Shown here piece after piece: positions 43,601 through 51,798 of a stretch of 64,000 nt of DNA. This DNA is from Terriglobus roseus DSM 18391. GTDB taxonomy: Bacteria > Acidobacteriota > Terriglobia > Terriglobales > Acidobacteriaceae. Positions within the stretch are counted from its first letter, which is position 1, and each line of letters opens with the position of its first letter. The stretch spans positions 3,410,001 to 3,474,000 of the forward strand of contig NC_018014.1 of assembly GCF_000265425.1 (NCBI RefSeq). Reading direction: 5' to 3'. The translations under genes and the position numbers were made by a program. The notes beneath the pieces are model-generated. The model was not told the origin of the DNA. It saw nothing but the letters and a program-made list of their open reading frames with translations, and did no database searches.

Positions 43601-45041
43601 CGCCACGCTGGGCACGCTGGACACTTACTCTCGGTTAGAGAAAGTGAACGGCCATATCTATAACTGGATCGACATCCAGACGCTCGAGGCGAAGCCGCCA
43701 TTCACCATCTCGACGGTCGATAGCGGCAACCTGCTGGCCAGCTTCTATGCCCTGCACGGTGGCGTGCTGGACACGATGAAGAAGCCTTTCCTTACGGAAG
43801 ATCCGTTCGTGGCGCTGCACGCAATGATGCAGGCTGAGGGTGGTTCCCTGCCCTCTGATCTGCGCGGTGCGGTGAAGTGGCTCTTCCATCTGGATCCCGT
43901 ACGACCGAACGGCGACTGGATGATGGAAGAGGCTGAGCGCCGACGAGTCGCACTGCGAATCTACGTGGAGCAATACCTACCATGGCTGCTGCCTCGCTTT
44001 GAGCCGCTACTGTCTTTGGATCATTTCCGGCATCCGGAAAACGATGTCATTCCCACCTTGAACTGCGCAGTGGACTATATCCGTGCCTGCGCCCAAAGGA
44101 TCGACGGGTTCGCTCGTGCCGCAACTGGCAGCGATGAAGAGCTGACACTGGAACTCCGCACGTTGCTCTCAACCGCCGAGGCAAACGCGGTCAACCTTCT
44201 ATCGCAGATGACAGCGATATCGGAGCTGAGCGAACGCTATGCCAACGAAATGCACTTCGGATTTCTGTTGGTCAAGGCGCGTCAACTGCTCTCAATCGGT
44301 TATGACGGCAAGACGCAGGAACTACACTCGGCTTGCTACGACCTGCTCGCGTCCGAGGCTCGAATCGCAACCTTCCTCGCGATTGCAAAGGGCGATGTTC
44401 CGCAGCGAGTGTGGTTCCGTCTGGGTCGCGCACATGTGCTGGTTAAGGGCCGCGCAACGTTGTTGTCGTGGACCGGAACCATGTTTGAATACCTGATGCC
44501 GACGCTTTGGATGCGGCACTACCATGACACGTTGATGTCGCGGGCGATCGACTCTGCCGTCGTGATCCAGCGAAATCATGTGAAGCGCATTCCGTGGGGC
44601 ATCTCAGAGAGCGGCATGGCGCGCAAGGATGCTGCAGGTCGCTTCGGGTATCAGGCCTACGGCATTCCGTCGCTGGCGTTAAAGTACGGAGCGGAAGACG
44701 GCCCGGTGATCTCGCCTTACTCGACGTTTCTTGCTTTGCCGTTCCTGCGACAGGGTGCCATTAAGAATCTGCGCAAGATGGAGAAGATGGGCTGGGTCGG
44801 AAGCCACGGCTTCTTCGAGGCAGCCGACTTTACCTCTGGCAATAAGCAGCCTGAGTTAGTACGAAGCTGGATGGCTCATCACCACGGCATGTCGCTGCTT
44901 GCAGCAACGAATCTGCTGTCAAAGAACGCAGTGCAAAGCTGGTTCCATGCAAACCCACGCGTGCGCGCTGCAGAGCTTCTTCTGCACGAACGCCCATTGG
45001 GCCGCGCTGCTCTTCGCAAACTCGAGAAGACCACCGCCTAA
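40626..45041 (+). CDS. Cyclic beta-1,2-glucan synthase-like protein lacking the GH94 phosphorylase end
   Basis: A 1471-residue protein. GAGAGA about 8 bases upstream supports the ATG at 40626. The N-terminal third is soluble, with two membrane segments near 330-385. The glycosyltransferase domain has D550-S-D552 (TLDSDTQLP), an SHD element near 662 and RWVRGDW at 698-704. More membrane helices follow (about 745-905). The C-terminal part is the glucoamylase-like domain (WGISESGMARKD, YGIPSLALKYG, AHHHGMSLLAA), ending soon after LLLHERPLG. Rhizobial NdvB/ChvB (about 2800 residues) continue into a GH94 phosphorylase domain that trims chain length, and this is absent here. The product may be a linear or longer beta-1,2-glucan. 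Confidence 0.88.
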   Translation: MPEVQGEAPFHQPEFIAETHETAGIPEEPSVSEDAFRLTASELVSAWQGAGKLEKTGADIGHRMQKLQTRLTSRLAECKKIATPNVLTPQLELLESTRMLQNVLEGARDEEKPFRQLTAMDTREGDRVPRVMRVTEEYLDTAGGIWSMESLAVFLRAVQEREALHLSEIRSLPVFLKLAQLEFILDRADETFAKEVPPIEASPFSAPLHSLRRLNQFEWPEALEQFVAFSSVLAGDPDGVFPRMEEETRGRYMTRVSQLAKHSRLSEYDVALTAIELSIKAYEESGEDPRLVRRRSHVGYYLFEEGLPNLSARIGYHAPLREHLRLGMKRYADDVYIVSIFFLTALTVAALTLPLVPHHAFQWTMTALFLALLPVTQGAIDIVNNIVTSLLEPQPLPKLDYTTGIPQSESTFVVVPTLLLSEVQVLELFEELEARWLANTDPHLHFGLLTDLPDSVTRPLSEDRNDLVDLAVRLTDELNAKYSHEGGGAFLLLHRHRVFNQRQGAWMGWERKRGKLLDLNKLLFGEFDSFPVKAGPTHLLREIRYVITLDSDTQLPKNTAARMVGTMAHPLNQGIVDPQLRVVTKGYGILQPRVAVSVASASRSRLAAIYSGETGFDIYTRAVSDVYQDLFGEGIFTGKGIYEAGILHEVLNKRFPQDVLLSHDLIEGAYARAGLVTDIEVVDDYPSHYSAYNRRKHRWVRGDWQIARWLRNRVPDESNRLGANPISLISQWKILDNLRRSLVEPITFLLIVCGWLLLPGGPKYWTIATLVLILFPVVVQLVFKLLRAAVNTSWDGCVDAVETFYRSLGFQLLNLAFLPHQTMLSVDAIVRSLVRTMVTGRKLLEWETAAQAETVRTRSALDVYLQASPLLAFAIGGLIALREPGNLRWTAPILFLWIIAPFVTGWLNSPPRKLEGPLDASDRRFVQKHALLIWRFFAEFGGEENHWLIPDNVEEQNLHQVHTLSPTNLGMLLNARQAALTLGFISLPEFTRATLGTLDTYSRLEKVNGHIYNWIDIQTLEAKPPFTISTVDSGNLLASFYALHGGVLDTMKKPFLTEDPFVALHAMMQAEGGSLPSDLRGAVKWLFHLDPVRPNGDWMMEEAERRRVALRIYVEQYLPWLLPRFEPLLSLDHFRHPENDVIPTLNCAVDYIRACAQRIDGFARAATGSDEELTLELRTLLSTAEANAVNLLSQMTAISELSERYANEMHFGFLLVKARQLLSIGYDGKTQELHSACYDLLASEARIATFLAIAKGDVPQRVWFRLGRAHVLVKGRATLLSWTGTMFEYLMPTLWMRHYHDTLMSRAIDSAVVIQRNHVKRIPWGISESGMARKDAAGRFGYQAYGIPSLALKYGAEDGPVISPYSTFLALPFLRQGAIKNLRKMEKMGWVGSHGFFEAADFTSGNKQPELVRSWMAHHHGMSLLAATNLLSKNAVQSWFHANPRVRAAELLLHERPLGRAALRKLEKTTA

Positions 45042-45051
45042 CAAGCGGTGG
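45031..45051. terminator. Hairpin between convergent genes
   Basis: CCACCGC (45031-45037) pairs with GCGGTGG (45045-45051) across the TAA stop of the glucan synthase. The gap to the next convergent stop is only 18 bases. No T-run is present, so termination is uncertain. Confidence 0.5.
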
Positions 45052-45059
45052 CCAGCCAC

Positions 45060-47705
45060 CTACGGATTGGCCGGGGCAGCGGACTTGTCTGCTGGTGCGG
45101 GCACAGGTGTCACCGGTGCTGGGGTTTGCGGGACTGCCGGTGCCGGTGTCGCCGACGCGGGCGTCTCGGGAGCAGCCGGTGCTGGAGTCGGCGGAGGAAC
45201 TGGTACGGCAGCTTCGGGTGCAGCAGCGGGCTTGGGCATCGGCGTAGGCAGTGTGATCGATGCTACGGATGCGGGGTCGTCGCGCAGCTTCAGATAAAGC
45301 GTCGTGCCGTCTGCGGGAGCCGGCGCGGTGAAGCTTGCGTCGGAGAATCCGGTGGGCACATCGGCCGGCTTGCTGAACTCTTTGTCTCCACTGAACGACT
45401 GCACCAGGAAGAGGCTCTTGCCGTCGAGCTTGCAGGTGTTGGTGGGCGCCGGCGTGCACTGGATCGCAGTGATCTGCGGCACACGCACCAGCGTGCCGAG
45501 TGGAGCCCATTCCCCCGTAGTGCCATCGCCTGCAACCGGACGCATCTGCAGCTTGCCAAAGGCCGAGGGCCCGAAGGCCTTGAGCGGTTCAATCGTCGCA
45601 ATAGCCGTGTGATCGTCCTGCAGGACAAGGTGTGCGTCCGCGAGTGACAGCATCGTCTTCGCTGCGCCATTCACTGTTGCGACTTCGATCTTCTCAGCGT
45701 GGTCGAAGGCATCGCGTGTCTGTATGACAAAGTTCAGTGTGCCCTGCAGCGCGATCTGATCCTTACCGCTGAGCGTTACCGGGATCGTGCCCTCTCCCTG
45801 CAAGGGCGTCGCCTTCATGGACAGCAGCGTCAACGTGGGACGGGCCGCGGCAAGCGAAACCTTCACCGGCATGGTGCGACCGTCCTTCAGCTTCGCGGTC
45901 GCCTCGGTACCGTCCTTGGGCGAGACACCAGCCTTGCCTTCCAGGTTGAGCAGCTTGTCTGTGTTGCCGCTGGCAGCGGGCGTGAAAGCCTGATCGGCAA
46001 TCTGCACGGACGCGATGTTATTTACACCGTCGCCGGTGAGTGTGGCGATCTTATCGCCAGCGTGGATCGTCACGGCTTCGAGACGGATGTCCCCGGCGTA
46101 CGCGACCAGTGGAACCTTGTCCGGCGTCGGTGCGCCGAACTGTTGCACGACAAGCGAGTAGTCGCCGGCCTTTGTCTGCTTTGCCGGGACGTTGAGGTCA
46201 AGGGTGTCCTTGCCTCTGTCGCCCTCAGCAGGCTTAAAGCTTACGTCGACGTCCTTGTCCTTACCGGTCGTGAGCGCAATCTTCTGAATGCAAGCGGTGC
46301 CGTTTCCTTGCAACGACAGGTGTGACTCCTGGCCTGCGATGACCTGTGTGTTGCCGACCACCTTCCAGTTCTTGCCATCGACCTGCTGCAGCGTCAATGT
46401 TGGTCCATCGAAGGAGTCGAAGCCCCACAATCCACGCACGGTGCCTGTTACGGTCAAGTCTGTCGCGGCGGCCGGCTTTGCTTCCGCTTTGCTCGGCTCA
46501 CTGGCAGTTGCGTTGAGCTTGATGTCGTTGAGAGGTTTGCGACCTCCATCATCTTTCACGACGACCAGGCCACCTTCAAAGGCATCCGGCTTCAGCGGCA
46601 GATCCGTTGGTGCGCCGGTCCGATTCAGGTGCAGCATAAGGTCATGCGCATAGCTGGTGGAGTAAACAAGCGGCGCGCCATCCAGCAGCAACGTCAGGTT
46701 GGGCTGCAGCAGGCACGCCACCTGATTCGCTGCATGCGCATGTAGCGGCGGCGGGACTGCCTTCTGGATCGCCGGCAACCCGACGACCATTACAGACTTC
46801 GGATTCACGAAGGACGGCGGAGAATTCAGCTTGAGGTTAAGCGTCTCCGCATCCGGAAAACTAAGTGCGGGAATGTACTGGTATTGCGCGGTGTGCAACG
46901 TGCTCACCAGATGCACAAGGTCGACGACCGCGCCCACATACGCGGAGTACACACCGGCACCTGCAGCCTGCGTTGCAGAGGCCGCATTGACAAAGTCAGA
47001 CGACGGCCCAGTCGAGAGCGCTTCCGCTACGGTCTGCCCGTGTCCATCGCTCAGGATCAGCGGAGCGCTCGTCACTGTCAGGCAGTTCAACTGCTGTTCC
47101 ACCGGCTGTTTGTAGCAGTCAGCATTCGGCTTCAGCGCAAGCGTCGATGCAAGCTTCGCAGAACGCTCCTGCACAGCCTTGGGATCGTTCGCAGGAACGT
47201 TCTTCATCGCAGCAAGATAGCGATCGGTGCGTTGCTGCTCAAAGGACGCCTGGTTCAGATCCGAGTCCGCGCGGATGAACTGCCCGGGCTTGCCCTTCAC
47301 GGCAGAGCGCAATGTCTCGAAGTCGCCACCGGTCTCAGGCGCTATGAAAAGGAGCGCCTGCTCCGCGCCCTCGGGCACCTCGACCGTTGTCCCCTCTGCG
47401 GACTTCTTATCCCAGGTCTCAATCTTCGTGAACCACTTGTCCGGCGGCTCGTTGGTAGTGCCACGCAGAAAGGCAACAATCAGCAGTAAGTGGTTCGACT
47501 GAGTGGGCGGCAGGTTCGCCTTGACCCATAACTTATCGCCCGTCATCAGGTTTGGCACCTGGCTGATCGGGAGCGTCTTCCCCCCGCGTGTCACACGCAC
47601 ACTGATCTTCGGCCCAGCCAGATCAAATCGTGCTGCGTCGTCTGCGTGAAGGGCGAGTGGAGCAACAGCAGCGAGAGCGCAAGCAGTGGTACGCAGAAGT
47701 TTCAT
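45060..47705 (-). CDS. Large secreted protein of unknown function
   Basis: An 881-residue protein that I do not recognise. The ATG at 47705 is chosen because it starts a standard signal peptide (MKLLRTTACALAAVAPLALHA). The longer open frame to 47822 codes for no leader, and no clear ribosome site is visible for either. The body has no membrane segments or catalytic motif that I can identify. Several stretches look like beta-sandwich units (VSLAARPTLTLLSM, IPVTLSGKDQIAL), suggesting a surface or periplasmic binding protein. The last 80 residues are Pro/Ala-rich (APAAPETPASATPAPAVP), typical of a flexible tail. It follows coaBC on the same strand with a 130-base gap and converges with the glucan synthase. 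Confidence 0.75.
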   Translation of the reverse strand: MKLLRTTACALAAVAPLALHADDAARFDLAGPKISVRVTRGGKTLPISQVPNLMTGDKLWVKANLPPTQSNHLLLIVAFLRGTTNEPPDKWFTKIETWDKKSAEGTTVEVPEGAEQALLFIAPETGGDFETLRSAVKGKPGQFIRADSDLNQASFEQQRTDRYLAAMKNVPANDPKAVQERSAKLASTLALKPNADCYKQPVEQQLNCLTVTSAPLILSDGHGQTVAEALSTGPSSDFVNAASATQAAGAGVYSAYVGAVVDLVHLVSTLHTAQYQYIPALSFPDAETLNLKLNSPPSFVNPKSVMVVGLPAIQKAVPPPLHAHAANQVACLLQPNLTLLLDGAPLVYSTSYAHDLMLHLNRTGAPTDLPLKPDAFEGGLVVVKDDGGRKPLNDIKLNATASEPSKAEAKPAAATDLTVTGTVRGLWGFDSFDGPTLTLQQVDGKNWKVVGNTQVIAGQESHLSLQGNGTACIQKIALTTGKDKDVDVSFKPAEGDRGKDTLDLNVPAKQTKAGDYSLVVQQFGAPTPDKVPLVAYAGDIRLEAVTIHAGDKIATLTGDGVNNIASVQIADQAFTPAASGNTDKLLNLEGKAGVSPKDGTEATAKLKDGRTMPVKVSLAAARPTLTLLSMKATPLQGEGTIPVTLSGKDQIALQGTLNFVIQTRDAFDHAEKIEVATVNGAAKTMLSLADAHLVLQDDHTAIATIEPLKAFGPSAFGKLQMRPVAGDGTTGEWAPLGTLVRVPQITAIQCTPAPTNTCKLDGKSLFLVQSFSGDKEFSKPADVPTGFSDASFTAPAPADGTTLYLKLRDDPASVASITLPTPMPKPAAAPEAAVPVPPPTPAPAAPETPASATPAPAVPQTPAPVTPVPAPADKSAAPANP

Positions 47706-47835
47706 CACTTGCGTTGGACGCAATCGACTGAAGGCGTGTTGCGGGCCGTAGGTAAGAAACGGCAAGAAATGACGTAATACCCACTTACAGCGACGCCACT
47801 CTACCGCGAAGGTTGTAGGCACACTGTCGGCGTGA

Positions 47836-49080
47836 CTACTTTGCAGAACCCGCGAGTTCTGCTTTCCCTCGTAACTGTCGAGCGATGGACGTTGCGGAGT
47901 TGAGAATTCGCTCTGCCATTTCCCGTTTGGTGGAGAGAGGAATCACCTGCTGCCCTGCCTCAAAGATCAGCGTGCCAGCATTGTGATCGGCATCAAAACC
48001 ACTGCCTGCCCGCGAGACGTCATTCGCAACAATCAGATCGGCACCCTTTTCGCGAAGCTTGCGTCTTCCCTCTTCAACAACGTGCTCTGTCTCCGCAGCG
48101 AAGCCAACGACAACGGTGCCCGCACGGCGTTGCTGAACGATCTGTCGAAGTATGTCCGGGGTCCGCGTCAGTTCGAGCGTGAGCGTCTCGGTCTTCTTGA
48201 TCTTCTGCGCAGACGGTGACAGCACCTGGTAGTCCGAAACAGCAGCAGCCATAATGACCATAGATGCTCGCGGCAGCTCTGCGAGCGCTGTCTGCTCCAT
48301 CTGCGCGCCTGTGGTCACGCGGATGTGAGTGCAGCCGGCGGGCACCGGCAGCGTCGTCGATGCGCTGATGAGAATCACTTCGGCTCCGCGTGCGCGTGCC
48401 GCCGCAGCGAGCGCGAATCCCATCTTGCCGCTGGAGCGATTGCCGATGAAGCGCACCGCATCGATCGGCTCGCGCGTACCGCCCGCCGTGATGAGTACTG
48501 TCTCTCCCATCAGATCCGTTCCCTGTTGTGCGATCTGGAAGACGCGATTCGCGATCTCAATCGGCTCTGCCAGCCTGCCAGCACCCATCATGCCGCATGC
48601 AAGTTCACCGCTGCCCGGTTCGATGATCTGCACATTGCGCTGGCGCAGTGTTTCCAGGTTTGCCTGTGTCGCAGGATGCGCCCACATGTTGCTGTTCATT
48701 GCGGGCGCAATCACGATCGGAAGCGTTGTCGCGAGAGAGACAGCAGAGAGAAGGTCGTTCGCAAAGCCGTGAGCCAGCGTTGCGATGAAGTTGGCTGTGG
48801 CCGGTGCGATCACCAGCACGTCTGCATCCTGCCCAACGTGAATGTGCTCAATGTCGAAGGTGCCTGACTCGTCTGCAGCAACATCACTGTTGATTGGCTG
48901 CCACAACGATGTCATCACCTGGTTGCCGCTGAGCGCCGCGAAGGTAAGCGGAGTCACGAAGCGCTCGGCGTTCGCCGTCATGATGACCTGCACGGTCGCG
49001 CCGCCACGTCGAAATTCGCGGGTCAGCTCTGCTGCCTTATACGCTGCAATACCGCCACACACGCCCAGCAGGATCTTCAT
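47836..49080 (-). CDS. CoaBC: phosphopantothenoylcysteine decarboxylase / phosphopantothenate-cysteine ligase
   Basis: A 414-residue bifunctional enzyme of coenzyme A synthesis. The N-terminal flavoprotein decarboxylase (about 1-175) shows GGIAAYKAAEL, IAPATANF, the substrate-binding GELACGMMGAGRLAEP and the MNSNMWAHP stretch. The C-terminal ligase (about 185-400) shows VLITAGGTREPIDAVR, NRSSGKMG, AAVSDYQ and KGADLIVANDVS. It joins cysteine to 4'-phosphopantothenate using CTP, then decarboxylates the product. Its ATG overlaps the panC stop by 4 bases, so panB, panC and coaBC form one translationally coupled operon. Of usual length. Confidence 0.97.
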   Translation of the reverse strand: MKILLGVCGGIAAYKAAELTREFRRGGATVQVIMTANAERFVTPLTFAALSGNQVMTSLWQPINSDVAADESGTFDIEHIHVGQDADVLVIAPATANFIATLAHGFANDLLSAVSLATTLPIVIAPAMNSNMWAHPATQANLETLRQRNVQIIEPGSGELACGMMGAGRLAEPIEIANRVFQIAQQGTDLMGETVLITAGGTREPIDAVRFIGNRSSGKMGFALAAAARARGAEVILISASTTLPVPAGCTHIRVTTGAQMEQTALAELPRASMVIMAAAVSDYQVLSPSAQKIKKTETLTLELTRTPDILRQIVQQRRAGTVVVGFAAETEHVVEEGRRKLREKGADLIVANDVSRAGSGFDADHNAGTLIFEAGQQVIPLSTKREMAERILNSATSIARQLRGKAELAGSAK

Positions 49081-49943
49081 GCGCGCGATCCTTCCACAAC
49101 TACGAGAGCGTTATCAATCAGCCGTGTCGTGCCCACCCACGCAGCTACCGCTACCAGCGCCTGTTCCGGTAGTTCCGTCACGCTCTCCAGTGTGTCCGGA
49201 TTCACAATCTCGGCGTAGTCAACGCGCAACGCACTGGAACGAGTCAGCTCTGCGATCAACGTCTCACGCAGGTCTACGATACTGCGCTCTCCGCCTGCGA
49301 TGGCGCTCTCAACCGCACGAAGCGATCGCGAAAGAGCCAGAGCTTCCGTGCGCTCTGCACCTGTCAAATATCGATTCCTCGAACTCATCGCAAGGCCATC
49401 CGCCTCGCGGACCGTAGGACAGACGACGAGTTCCAGGTCGAAATTAAGATCACGCACCATCGCGCGAAGCACTGCGACCTGGGCTGCGTCCTTCTGACCG
49501 AAGAAGGCGCAGTCCGGCTGCACAATTTGAAAGAGCTTGCAGACGACCGTCGCGACGCCACGGAAGTGTCCCTCGCGCGAAGCGCCATCAAGCCGCGCGC
49601 CGATCACCGGCACATCGACCAGCGTCTGCATCGGCGTCGGATACATCTCGTCCGGACTGGGCGCGAAGAGGATGTCAACGCCCGACTTCTCAAGCAGCAG
49701 GCGGTCCTGATCGAACGTTCGCGGATAGCGTGTGAAGTCTTCATTGGGTCCAAACTGCAGCGGGTTCACGAAGATCGTCGCAACGGTGCGATCACACGAC
49801 GAACGAGATGCACGTATCAGTGAGAGGTGCCCCTCGTGCAATGCACCCATCGTCGGCACTAATCCAATTGTCCGTTGCGTCGATCCTCGCTGATAGATCC
49901 TTGCTGCGGAACGCATCTCGCTGGGCGAGGTGATCAGGCGCAT
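49077..49943 (-). CDS. PanC: pantothenate synthetase
   Basis: A 288-residue ATP-dependent ligase that joins pantoate and beta-alanine. The nucleotidyl-transferase motifs are complete: VPTMGALHEGHLSLI (HxGH), FVNPLQFGPNEDF, RYPR, FGQKDAAQVAVL and the KMSKS-like SSRNRYL. The start at 49943 overlaps the panB stop by 10 bases and its own stop overlaps coaBC, which indicates tight co-expression. The beta-alanine-forming panD is not in the window. Confidence 0.97.
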   Translation of the reverse strand: MRLITSPSEMRSAARIYQRGSTQRTIGLVPTMGALHEGHLSLIRASRSSCDRTVATIFVNPLQFGPNEDFTRYPRTFDQDRLLLEKSGVDILFAPSPDEMYPTPMQTLVDVPVIGARLDGASREGHFRGVATVVCKLFQIVQPDCAFFGQKDAAQVAVLRAMVRDLNFDLELVVCPTVREADGLAMSSRNRYLTGAERTEALALSRSLRAVESAIAGGERSIVDLRETLIAELTRSSALRVDYAEIVNPDTLESVTELPEQALVAVAAWVGTTRLIDNALVVVEGSRA

Positions 49944-50848
49944 GAGACAGCGACCTCCTTGGTTTCTGTAACTGTGCTCTCTACGGCGAGCGAGACTCCG
50001 CTGGGCATGTGATAGCTCTCTGCGTCATTCGGAAAGCTTCGTCCGGTCACTGCATCGCGAAAGCTCTGTAGACCTTGCTCCATCAATTCGCGCACATCGC
50101 CGAAGCTCCGCACAAATTTGGCCTGCTTCGTGAACGAGAGTGAGAAGAGATCATGGAAGACCAGGATCTGCCCATCGCACTCCGGGCCTGCTCCAATGCC
50201 AATGGTCGGGATCGTCAACAGTCCGGTGATCTGCTCCGCCAGCTCACGTGGAATGCCTTCCAGAACGAGCGCGATCGCGCCTGCATCTTCAAGAGCCAAA
50301 GCATCGTCACGCAACTGCGCCGCTGCAGCCTCTGACCGGCCCTGCACGCGGTAGCCGCCCATGCGATACAGCGACTGCGGCGTCAGTCCGATGTGGCCCA
50401 CCACGGGTATCTCCGCCTCAGTAAGTGCGCGCACACGCGACGCCTGCGAGGCTCCGCCTTCAAGCTTCACGGCTTCGCTCCCCGCTTCCTTTACGAAACG
50501 TAGAGCGTTGCGCAGTGTCTCTTCGACCGAGACCTGGTAGCTGCCAAAGGGCATGTCCACTACGAGCATGGCCCGCCGCGTTCCACGCCGCACAGCGCGC
50601 GCGTGATGCAGCATATCTTCCATCGTGACGCTCAGCGTATTGTCATACCCGAGCACCGCCATACCCAGCGAATCACCTACGAGGAGCAGGTCGATACCGG
50701 CCTCGTCGACGAGACGAGCCGTAGGGTAGTCATACGCAGTCAGTGCTGTGATGGGGGTGCGGGCTTGCTTGCTTTGCAGCAGCGTTTGAGGGGTGACCTT
50801 TGCCACACCCATGGGACGCACGGCGTCCCGAACTTCCGTCATACTCAT
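49934..50848 (-). CDS. PanB: 3-methyl-2-oxobutanoate hydroxymethyltransferase
   Basis: A 304-residue TIM-barrel enzyme that makes ketopantoate from ketoisovalerate and methylene-tetrahydrofolate. The ATG at 50848 is chosen because GGAG lies 8 bases upstream. A longer GTG start at 50866 would sit on the ribosome site. Conserved motifs are ALTAYDYPTARLVDEAG, LLVGDSLGM with the Mg-binding Asp, VVDMPFGSYQ, VKLEGG and GIGAGPECDGQ. It is longer than the usual about 265 residues because of an N-terminal lead-in and a C-terminal tail after the barrel. First gene of the panB-panC-coaBC operon. Confidence 0.96.
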   Translation of the reverse strand: MSMTEVRDAVRPMGVAKVTPQTLLQSKQARTPITALTAYDYPTARLVDEAGIDLLLVGDSLGMAVLGYDNTLSVTMEDMLHHARAVRRGTRRAMLVVDMPFGSYQVSVEETLRNALRFVKEAGSEAVKLEGGASQASRVRALTEAEIPVVGHIGLTPQSLYRMGGYRVQGRSEAAAAQLRDDALALEDAGAIALVLEGIPRELAEQITGLLTIPTIGIGAGPECDGQILVFHDLFSLSFTKQAKFVRSFGDVRELMEQGLQSFRDAVTGRSFPNDAESYHMPSGVSLAVESTVTETKEVAVSCA

Positions 50849-50956
50849 CGTCTTCTCCAGTGCCACTCCGGCGTGAAGCCGGATGCAGCCCGTCTAGGAG
50901 AGTATAGACAAATTCAACGAAGAGTGACGTGCCGCGGTGGCCCGCATGCACTCGAC

Positions 50957-51604
50957 CTACTCATGCAGGACGACGTTCAACAGCGACTTATGCACGGTGA
51001 TGCGACCGTCATATTCGATGAAACCAAGCTTGCGAAAACGATTCATGAAGAAGCTGACGCGTGAGCGCGTCGTTCCAACCATCTCAGCCAGCGTCTCCTG
51101 CGTAATCTGTGGGATCAGCATCTCCTGCTCATCTGGCTTGCCGAACTCTGCCATCAGTAGCAGGATTCGCGCCAGGCGTTTTTCGCTTGAGTTGAAGAGA
51201 TGGTCTACCAGATCCGCCTGGGTACGCATGCTTCGAATCAGCAGAAGCGCCAGGAACTTATCCGACAGTGTCGGCTGCTCATGCAACGCGCGGATCATCT
51301 CCTGCCGTTGAATCTTCATCACCGTGCAGGAACTCAACGCGGTCGCGGTTGCCAGGCGACGCCCCGGGATCGAGACGAGTGACTCTTCGCCGATAAACTC
51401 CTGCGCACCAATCAGGGTAACCGTTGCTTCCTTACCCGCAGTGGAAACAACGGTGATCTTGATGCGGCCATGCTGCACATAGAAGATGCTGTCGGCCGCA
51501 TCTCCCTGCGTGAAGAAAGGCTGCCCTGTCTTGAATTGCAACAGCTTCCTGCCGACACCCGCAGTCGCCAGAAATGAATCGGCATCGAAAACCAAAGTGG
51601 CCAT
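50957..51604 (-). CDS. Crp/Fnr family transcriptional regulator
   Basis: A 215-residue protein. GAGGGG 9 bases upstream supports the ATG at 51604. An open extension to 51733 is rejected. Residues about 15-125 are a cyclic-nucleotide-binding-like beta-roll (GDAADSIFYVQHGRIKITV, GEESLV). It lacks the N-terminal Cys cluster of oxygen-sensing FNR. The C-terminal winged helix contains TQETLAEMVGTTRSRVSFF. It is a close paralogue of the regulator at 58575: the helix-turn-helix segments are almost identical, so both probably read similar DNA sites. Its ligand is unknown. It lies between panB and the OmpA-type gene on the same strand. Confidence 0.92.
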   Translation of the reverse strand: MATLVFDADSFLATAGVGRKLLQFKTGQPFFTQGDAADSIFYVQHGRIKITVVSTAGKEATVTLIGAQEFIGEESLVSIPGRRLATATALSSCTVMKIQRQEMIRALHEQPTLSDKFLALLLIRSMRTQADLVDHLFNSSEKRLARILLLMAEFGKPDEQEMLIPQITQETLAEMVGTTRSRVSFFMNRFRKLGFIEYDGRITVHKSLLNVVLHE

Positions 51605-51716
51605 TGCAGTAGTCCCCTCGAACCGTGGAACTCCAGCACGTGGCGTCGCGAGACGTCGACAAAAAGTCGGCGCACACTGTCCGAGACTGACCGCTGTGTT
51701 GTATCTGGAGAGAGAA

Positions 51717-51753
51717 GCAGGGCGGTTGGGCATCTCTGTGCGTTCCGCCCTGC
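51717..51753 (-). terminator. Hairpin downstream of the OmpA-type gene
   Basis: GCAGGGCGG (51717-51725) pairs perfectly with CCGCCCTGC (51745-51753) between the OmpA-type stop (51799) and the Crp/Fnr start (51604). On the minus strand a TTCTCTCTCC stretch follows. It may end the OmpA transcript or sit in the leader of the regulator gene. Confidence 0.5.
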
Positions 51754-51798
51754 CATTCCATCGATTTGATTCTCGCTACCGAATGCTGGTTGCTTACA

